Source: an uncultured Oscillospiraceae bacterium
GTDB lineage: Bacteria; Bacillota; Clostridia; Oscillospirales; Oscillospiraceae
Length of the DNA: 35,571 nucleotides
Assembly: GCA_934591725.1 (NCBI GenBank)
Contig: CAKTPR010000008.1
Coordinates: forward strand, 1-35,571
Direction of reading: 5' to 3'
This document shows, in pieces, positions 30,466-35,571 of the stretch. The notes below the pieces were generated by a model that made no database searches, was not told the origin of the DNA, and worked only from the letters and a program-made list of their open reading frames with translations. How positions within the stretch are numbered: position 1 is the first letter of the stretch; each line of letters opens with the position of its first letter. The translations under genes were made by a program, and so were the position numbers.

Positions 30466-31728
30466 TCAGTAAATGCTCAGGAGAGCCAGCGTGACCGCGC
30501 CGAACATCATCCAGAATCGGAAGCTTTTCCTCCCCGTCCAGAGCGAGTACACCGCGCAGACACAGCCGCAGAGCATGACAAGCGCGAACCAGAAGCTTTG
30601 CAGGCGCAGCGGCGTGAAGCCGAAGCAGGAGATATACAGGCAGAGCTTCGATATCGAGATCACCGCGAAGAGCGCCCCGGCAATGAGCAGCAGCGTACAC
30701 ATCAGCTTTGCCGCGCGGCTCTCACGCACCGGCTTTGACGCACTGCGCGTGACGAGCCAGAGGAGCGTAAAGTTTATGGCAATGACGCGGCAGAGCTCAA
30801 AGAAGCCCTCGCGCGCATACTGCGAAACGATGAAGCCTTCGGGCAGGCGGCGGGCAAACGCGCCGAAAAGGTACGAGCCCTGCACGATAAAAAACAGCAG
30901 GTACACCGCCGCAAAGGCCGCCGTCACGGCGACCCACACGCCGTTCGGCACAACGCGCAGCTTCGCGAGAAAGCCGTTCACGCCGTCCCTCTGCGCTTGG
31001 AGCTTCTCCTCCGGCAGGCGCGCTGTGCCCGAGATCAGGCCGAAGACATATGCGCCGACAGGCAGGCTCACGACAAAGCGGAAGAGAAAGTCCCAGAAGT
31101 CAGTACCAATGTTTATCCTCAGCGAATCGAGCACACCGCTGACCATCCTGCCGAAGCCGCTGTCAGCCGAAGCAAGGCTCGACGCCGCCCACCAGAGCAG
31201 CAGCACACCGAGGACGACCGCGGTAATTGACGCGATGATAGTGTTCTTATTGCTCTTTCTGCCGCGGCTCATGTCCTTTATCCACGCGCCGGCGCAGCGC
31301 AGACGCAGAGAGAAATTCCCGAACGGAATGCGCACAAAGCCGTTGAGCGCATCGAGCGGCAGCAGATGCCCGCTCTTGCCCTCGATGAGCTTTCCGCCGC
31401 GGGAGAGCGCCCACCACACGGCGAGGATATGCACCGCGGCGATGCTGTAAAACTCACCCCATACGCGGCTGCGGCCAAGGGCGGTGCAGGCCGTCACGAG
31501 CACGGCGCAGCCGAGCCAGACCCAGCTCTCCCTCGCACGCTGTACACCGCGGTCAAGGTACTCGACCATCAGCACAAAGAGCGCGACGAACACCGTGAGC
31601 CATAGCTCCCAGCGGCTGCCGGTCGTCAGGGTATAGACATAGGCCGCAATGTACATGAACAGCGCCGTGTACTTCTCCGCCTTTGACGCGTTAAAGACAG
31701 GCTGAGTGTTTTCATTCCTTTCATCCAT
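30466..31728 (-). CDS. DUF4173-type integral membrane protein
   Basis: 420 residues from MDERNENTQ at 31728, placed by GGAGGTGATAAGC upstream. About ten hydrophobic segments; the signature QYAREGFFELCRVIAINFTL fits DUF4173. Function unknown. The start overlaps the end of the XRE-type regulator by eight bases, making it the last gene of the three-gene operon DUF2975 - XRE - DUF4173. Confidence 0.85.
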   Translation of the reverse strand: MDERNENTQPVFNASKAEKYTALFMYIAAYVYTLTTGSRWELWLTVFVALFVLMVEYLDRGVQRARESWVWLGCAVLVTACTALGRSRVWGEFYSIAAVHILAVWWALSRGGKLIEGKSGHLLPLDALNGFVRIPFGNFSLRLRCAGAWIKDMSRGRKSNKNTIIASITAVVLGVLLLWWAASSLASADSGFGRMVSGVLDSLRINIGTDFWDFLFRFVVSLPVGAYVFGLISGTARLPEEKLQAQRDGVNGFLAKLRVVPNGVWVAVTAAFAAVYLLFFIVQGSYLFGAFARRLPEGFIVSQYAREGFFELCRVIAINFTLLWLVTRSASKPVRESRAAKLMCTLLLIAGALFAVISISKLCLYISCFGFTPLRLQSFWFALVMLCGCVCAVYSLWTGRKSFRFWMMFGAVTLALLSIY

Positions 31729-31945
31729 GCTTATCACCTCCGTCGTCCACAAACTCCAGCAGGTCGCCCGGCTGGCAGTCAAGCTCCCGGCACAGCGCCA
31801 TGAGCGTTGAAAAGCGGATAGCCTTGGCCTTGTTGTTCTTGAGTATCGAGAGATTCGCCGGGGTTATGCCGACGCGCTCGGCAAGCTCTCCCGCAGATAT
31901 CTTGCGTTTAGCCATCATGACATCGAGGTTCACTACGATCTCCAT
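31721..31945 (-). CDS. Small XRE-family (Cro/CI, YozG-like) regulator
   Basis: 74 residues from ATG 31945 (GAGG upstream). Almost the whole protein is one helix-turn-helix domain: VMMAKRKISAGELAERVGIT, then PANLSILKNNKAKAIRFSTL and CRELDCQPGDLLEF. Such short regulators typically follow a DUF2975 membrane protein (YoaS-YozG pairing) and probably control their own operon. Confidence 0.92.
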   Translation of the reverse strand: MEIVVNLDVMMAKRKISAGELAERVGITPANLSILKNNKAKAIRFSTLMALCRELDCQPGDLLEFVDDGGDKHG

Positions 31946-31955
31946 ACGCGGCACC

Positions 31956-32405
31956 TCAGACGGTATAGTCCAGCTCGTCCTTCATGCCTATTGCGGTCTG
32001 AAAGACGTTCCGGACTATGCTCACGATCAGCGCCATGAACGCCGCCGATATCGCGATCACGAGAAACGGCGCATAGTACAGCGCGCTGAGGGCGCTTATC
32101 ACAGCGGCAGCGACGCAGCAGCGGCTCACCGTACGCATGATGCGGACATTCTCATCCTCAAAGACGCGCCCTGATTTTATGTTCCCCAGCAGCTTCCACA
32201 GCTTCCAGAGCGTCACCCAGCCGAAAACGCTGCCGGTATATATCGAGACAAGCATCAGAACCCCGCTCTGCCAGACCATCCCGCGCAGGCGGATAAAGAA
32301 ACCGGCGAACCAGTAGCCCCCGATATCCAGCGCCGCGAGCAGCAGCGCAAACAGCACGACGCAGCACCGCGATAGGCTTATGCTCTTATCACTGTTCATA
32401 TCCAT
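31956..32405 (-). CDS. DUF2975 membrane protein (YoaS-like)
   Basis: 149 residues with four predicted membrane helices (about 12-32, 43-66, 93-112, 113-135) and the loop NIKSGRVFEDENVRIMRTVS characteristic of DUF2975. It is paired with the XRE regulator 10 bases downstream. AAAGGAGG precedes ATG. It may sense an envelope signal for the regulator; this is inference from the conserved pairing. Confidence 0.88.
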   Translation of the reverse strand: MDMNSDKSISLSRCCVVLFALLLAALDIGGYWFAGFFIRLRGMVWQSGVLMLVSIYTGSVFGWVTLWKLWKLLGNIKSGRVFEDENVRIMRTVSRCCVAAAVISALSALYYAPFLVIAISAAFMALIVSIVRNVFQTAIGMKDELDYTV

Positions 32406-32433
32406 GTCCGTACCTCCTTTTGTTTACGGGTCG

Positions 32434-32485
32434 AGCTTAACACGCCGCGCATCGTTTGTCAAGGATTTTTTATCGTTTATCGATA
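32434..32485 (-). promoter_or_regulatory. Promoter and dyad of the DUF2975-XRE-DUF4173 operon
   Basis: Minus strand: -35 TTGACA (32462-32457), 17-base spacer, -10 TAAGCT (32439-32434). Just upstream are the palindrome TTATCGATAA and a further CGATAAA half-copy, a candidate operator for the XRE protein. Confidence 0.7.
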
Positions 32486-32515
32486 ATTATTTACTGAAAT
32501 TCAGATTTGAGGTCG

Positions 32516-32549
32516 TGAAAAAGCACCGGGAGCTGATGCTCCCGGTGCT
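32516..32549 (-). terminator. Terminator of the HAD-PPOX gene
   Basis: AGCACCGGGAGC (32522-32533), loop TGAT, GCTCCCGGTGCT (32538-32549); on the minus strand a T run follows. It lies just past the stop at 32564. Confidence 0.92.
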
Positions 32550-32563
32550 GCTTTCTTCTTTGT

Positions 32564-33694
32564 TTATCTCTCCTGAACCTGCTTGCCGGACAGGTGCTCT
32601 ATCGTTATCTCATAGAGCTGCACCGCGCGGATCGACTGAGCTATCTCAGCGTCGATCTCGCTCTTGTCGGGGTAGTACTTCTCGGCGAGAGTGCGCACCT
32701 TTTCCTCGGTCATGGCGGCATCCTGTATCAGATGGCAGCGCCCGAAAACGATGGTGCTCTGCGTGTAGGGCGCCCATTCGCCATCCTTGTACCGGCTGTT
32801 TCCGTAGACCGTGAAGCAGACCTTGTCGCTCTTTTTCAGCGAGTCCACCTTGTGTCCGGCCCTTGCGCCGTGGAAATAGATCCTGCCGTTTTCCATGTCG
32901 TAGAAATAGTTGACCGGCAGGGCATAGGGATAGCCGTCGTCGCCGTTCACCGCGAGGATGCCGCGCTTCTCGTTCAGCAGCAGCTCCTTCGCCGCTTCCC
33001 CGGATATCGCGTTCTTCTTTCTTCTCAGGGGTCTGAACATGGTCTCTTCCTCCTTATTCAACAGCAGCGCCTTCAGCTGCTGCAAGTCGTTCACGATATG
33101 ATCCGCTCCCGCGGCTGCAAGCTCGCCCTCTGCCGCATAGCCGTAGCGCACGCCGATGCACTCAACGCCGCAGGCCTTCGCCCCGGTGACGTCGTACTTC
33201 GTGTCGCCGACAAGGACAGTCTCTTTTTTATCCGCGCCGAGGGCGTTCATCGCGCGCGTCAGGACTGCCGCCTTGGAGTTGTTGTTCCCGTCGCTGTCGC
33301 TGCCGGATATGACCTCGAAAAGTCCCAGCATATCCTCATCGCCCAGCAGCTTCTCGGCGAGGTGCTGCGGCTTCGAGGTCGCGATGCCGACGTGAAGCCC
33401 CGCGTCGATAAGCGCACGGAGCAGCTCCTTTATTCCGGGGAAGACCCGGCATTCATACAGGCCGATCGGCTGATAGCGCTCGCGGAAATCGTCCGTCGCG
33501 GCTTCGGCCTCCTCCTGCGAAAGGCCGAATTTCTCCATGAACATGTCCACCAGCGGCGGGCCCGCAAAGCAGCGCAGCGAGTCAAGCTCCGCCGCGATTC
33601 CACGCTTTGCGAGGGCATACTGGACGGACTTGGTTATTCCCTCGACCGTGTCAAAAACAGTCCCGTCGAAATCAAACAGGATATATTTGTACAT
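32564..33694 (-). CDS. HAD phosphatase fused to a pyridoxamine 5'-phosphate oxidase-type flavoprotein domain
   Basis: 377 residues from ATG 33694 (AAGGAGGGG upstream). Residues 1-213: HAD hydrolase of the phosphoglycolate phosphatase type, with nucleophile Asp8 and Asp10 in FDFDGT, GIATSKPQ (103-110) and GDTKYD (163-168). Residues 219-377: a split-barrel PPOX-type domain (ILAVNGDDGYPYALPVNYFY, VCFTVYGNS). Between them, AGGAGG at 33054-33049 sits 8 bases before an internal ATG (33040), ideal for separate translation of a 159-residue PPOX protein. The gene may therefore make both a fusion and a free flavoprotein. Substrates unknown. Confidence 0.88.
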   Translation of the reverse strand: MYKYILFDFDGTVFDTVEGITKSVQYALAKRGIAAELDSLRCFAGPPLVDMFMEKFGLSQEEAEAATDDFRERYQPIGLYECRVFPGIKELLRALIDAGLHVGIATSKPQHLAEKLLGDEDMLGLFEVISGSDSDGNNNSKAAVLTRAMNALGADKKETVLVGDTKYDVTGAKACGVECIGVRYGYAAEGELAAAGADHIVNDLQQLKALLLNKEEETMFRPLRRKKNAISGEAAKELLLNEKRGILAVNGDDGYPYALPVNYFYDMENGRIYFHGARAGHKVDSLKKSDKVCFTVYGNSRYKDGEWAPYTQSTIVFGRCHLIQDAAMTEEKVRTLAEKYYPDKSEIDAEIAQSIRAVQLYEITIEHLSGKQVQER

Positions 33695-33722
33695 TCGACC
33701 CCTCCTTCGTCTGATCGAAATA

Positions 33723-33774
33723 ATTATATATGACCCTCGCCACGATGTCAATCACGGCGCACTCTGCATATAAT
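33723..33774. promoter_or_regulatory. Overlapping divergent promoters of the HAD-PPOX and ATPase genes
   Basis: Leftward: -35 TTGACA (33751-33746), 17-base spacer, -10 TATAAT (33728-33723), fully consensus. Rightward: -10 TATAAT at 33769-33774; its -35 would fall on 33746-33751, the same hexamer as the leftward -35 but a weak match in this direction. Transcription from the two sides may interfere. Confidence 0.75.
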
Positions 33775-33803
33775 AGACCATGCTTTTATCAGGGGGTGCA
33801 GGT

Positions 33804-34769
33804 ATGGACACTGTGTTTTTCCTCGCGGCAAATTCCGGCAGGGGCTTTTATTCATTGTATGGCGGCTTCCCGGAGCGGCGCGGGGTGTTTCTCAGCATAA
33901 TCAAGGGCGGGCCGGGTACCGGCAAATCGGGCTTCATGCGGCGCATATCCGCCGCGGCGAAGCAGTCCGGGCTCGACACTGAGGAAATAATCTGCTCCGG
34001 CGACCCGGATTCGCTGGACGCGCTGTATATCCCCGCGCTTGGCCGCGCGTGGATGGACGGGACGGCTCCGCACGTGCGCGAGCCGAAGGTTTTCGCCGCC
34101 GACGCGGGCTATGAGGATCTCGGCCGCTTCTGCGCTGCCCCGCTCGGAAAAAACGATGCGGCGCTGGCGCGTGAAATTGACCGGGACTATAAGGCTGTGT
34201 ACGCTCAGGCCTACAGACTCCTCTCCGCCGCGGCGCAGACGGCGGACTGCGCTCATGAAACGCCGCTCTCCTGCGCCGGTGCTTCGACGATAAGCGAACT
34301 CATCGGTGATGCAGGCGAGCCGGGCTTCATCAAGCGCCGCTTTCTGCGCGCCGTGAGCTGCAAGGGGCGCGTGCGCCTTGCCGGTACGCTCCGCGAGCTT
34401 TGCCCGCGCGCCGTCATGCTCAGTGATGAGGGGCTGGAGCACGCCGCGCGCATGGCGGAGGAAAACGGCCTAAACGCGATCGTCTGCCCGCAGCCGCTGC
34501 GCCCGGATAAGCTCGACGCCGTTCTGCTGCCGGAGCGCTCCTTGGCCTTCGTCTCCCATGCATGGGAGCGCGAGAGCACGGAGAGCATCGAAGCGGAGTC
34601 TGAAAACGAATATGCGCCCCTGCTGGATGCGCTGCTGGACGCGGCCTGCGTTCAGCTTGCCAAGGCCAAGGGAATGCACGATGAGCTTGAGCGCGTCTAC
34701 CGCCCGTATATGGACTTCGCTGCGCTGACGGAATACACCGAGAGAGTCATCAGCAGTCTTTTGGATTGA
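33804..34769 (+). CDS. P-loop ATPase of unknown function (PRK06851-like)
   Basis: 321 residues from ATG 33804 (AGGGGG upstream). The start FFLAANSGRGFYSLYGGFPE precedes Walker A GGPGTGKS (35-42). The remainder is alpha-helical with a second conserved-looking block (GRVRLAGTLRELCPRAVMLS). The pattern resembles a Firmicute ATPase group with two related halves; this is tentative and no substrate is known. No transmembrane segment. Confidence 0.7.
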   Translation: MDTVFFLAANSGRGFYSLYGGFPERRGVFLSIIKGGPGTGKSGFMRRISAAAKQSGLDTEEIICSGDPDSLDALYIPALGRAWMDGTAPHVREPKVFAADAGYEDLGRFCAAPLGKNDAALAREIDRDYKAVYAQAYRLLSAAAQTADCAHETPLSCAGASTISELIGDAGEPGFIKRRFLRAVSCKGRVRLAGTLRELCPRAVMLSDEGLEHAARMAEENGLNAIVCPQPLRPDKLDAVLLPERSLAFVSHAWERESTESIEAESENEYAPLLDALLDAACVQLAKAKGMHDELERVYRPYMDFAALTEYTERVISSLLD

Positions 34770-34833
34770 TGCCGGAAAGCAATAGAACAGCATAAATAAA
34801 TGTTCTGCGCCTCCGCGTCATACTTTGGGATGA

Positions 34834-34861
34834 TTTACATTTTGGAGATATCATGTATAAT
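34834..34861 (+). promoter_or_regulatory. Probable promoter of the STAND regulator gene
   Basis: -35 TTTACA (34834-34839), 16-base spacer, -10 TATAAT (34856-34861), about 85 bases before ATG 34946. Confidence 0.55.
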
Positions 34862-34945
34862 AAAACTAAAATAGTATAAGTATGTCTGCGATGGTCTGAA
34901 GCCCTGAGGGATAAGACCTTGCAGTTCGCGGAAAGGAGGGAGAAG

Positions 34946-35571
34946 ATGACCGGGAACATTATCATAAAGCCATCGGTGCAGCAGCGCTTTGACGGCTTCA
35001 TGCAGCGCGGAAGGGTGCTGTTTTGCAGCGCGCCCTGCGGCTTCGGAAAGACTGCGCTTGCCGGGGAGCTGCTGCGCGGAAAGAACATGCTGCGGCTCGA
35101 CGCGTCTGCGGCGGACTTCTCCCTTGCCTCTGGCGCGGGCGGATGGGACATACTGCTGATAGACGACCTGCAGCATATGCAGGAGGAGCACGACTGGCAG
35201 GCGCTGTGTGAGCTGATCCGCTCAGAACCCGCGAAACGCTTTGTGCTGCTCTCTCGCGGCGCGCCGCCCGGCTGCCTGACGGCATTCCGGTACTCCGGAC
35301 TTATGACCGCGCTGGAGGCGGACGACCTGCTCTTTGACCGCGAGGATATCCGGAGGTTTTTCACCGCCAACGGCATTTCCGTCACGGAGGGCGAGATAAG
35401 CGGCATTCTGAAAGAGTCCATCGGCTACCCGCTGGGCATCGCCGTGACGGCGCGGTGCATGGCGGGCGGCAAGCCCTTCTCGCCTGAGACGGCCGCGCGG
35501 GCATACAGAGAGGTATTTACATATTTTGAAGCTGCAATATACCGGCGCTTTGATCTGCCGGTGCGGCGCTT
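34946..35571 (+). CDS. LuxR/MalT-type STAND regulator, N-terminal part (runs off the window)
   Basis: 208 complete codons, open to the window end. ATG 34946 is preceded by AAAGGAGGG. The STAND P-loop is APCGFGKTALAG (29-40, Lys35, Thr36) and Walker B is ILLIDD (69-74); both fit MalT-like LuxR-family activators (compare APAGYGKT). The C-terminal tetratricopeptide and LuxR DNA-binding domains expected in this family lie outside. Its inducer is unknown. Confidence 0.8.
   Translation, partial: MTGNIIIKPSVQQRFDGFMQRGRVLFCSAPCGFGKTALAGELLRGKNMLRLDASAADFSLASGAGGWDILLIDDLQHMQEEHDWQALCELIRSEPAKRFVLLSRGAPPGCLTAFRYSGLMTALEADDLLFDREDIRRFFTANGISVTEGEISGILKESIGYPLGIAVTARCMAGGKPFSPETAARAYREVFTYFEAAIYRRFDLPVRR

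Noticed and set aside
1..35571. CRISPR arrays, rRNA genes, insertion sequences
   Set aside because: No regularly spaced repeats, no rRNA-like stretches, and no DDE transposase were seen.

Overview
The window looks like the chromosome of a spore-forming anaerobic Firmicute (class Clostridia, probably Oscillospiraceae-like). The evidence is a split spoVT gene, a YlmC/YmxH sporulation protein, electron-transfer-flavoprotein-linked acyl-CoA chemistry, strong AGGAGG ribosome sites and a moderately GC-rich coding style. The taxonomic placement is inference.

The main observation is that spoVT is cut in two. Its first codons run from base 1 to about 80, and the remaining 149 codons are at 25191-25640 in the same orientation. 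Between the halves lies about 25.1 kb with the architecture of an integrative element. A large serine recombinase gene at the right end reads in frame across the junction into the spoVT remainder. The left end encodes 27 further codons, a stop and a terminator that would complete the recombinase if the element were circular. Joining the two element ends on paper gives an almost perfect inverted repeat centred on a GA dinucleotide, as expected for a serine-integrase attP. Joining the outer sides restores a normal SpoVT reading frame of about 180 residues. The sequence therefore supports a spoVT-interrupting element whose integration state swaps the C-terminus of its own recombinase.

Inside the element, from the left, are an AT-rich six-helix membrane protein and a RhuM-family protein. 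A carnitine-pathway-like (cai/fix-like) catabolic region follows: a flavin oxidoreductase of the nitronate monooxygenase type, EtfA, EtfB and an acyl-CoA synthetase on the minus strand; a divergent class III CoA-transferase; then a CaiA-like acyl-CoA dehydrogenase and a second class III CoA-transferase. After these come a PH-like membrane protein coupled to a PucR-type regulator, a crotonase, and two tandem related permeases. Divergent from the permeases is a D-lactate dehydrogenase-type flavoprotein with its own EtfB and EtfA, like the electron-bifurcating lactate dehydrogenase complex. Together these suggest uptake of a carboxylic acid, CoA activation, and redox chemistry coupled to two separate ETFs; the substrate cannot be read from the sequence. 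A 1.3 kb stretch with little coding potential but several hairpins and a 23 bp direct repeat separates this cargo from the recombination module (small protein, second RhuM protein, recombinase).

Right of the element is ordinary chromosome: the spoVT terminator, tRNA-Val(GAC), YigZ and HflX (overlapping genes), a lipoprotein, YlmC/YmxH, a MerR-family regulator with a long-spacer promoter, a DUF2975 - XRE - DUF4173 operon, a HAD hydrolase fused to a PPOX-type flavoprotein domain with an internal ribosome site, a P-loop ATPase, and the start of a MalT/LuxR-type STAND regulator that runs off the window.
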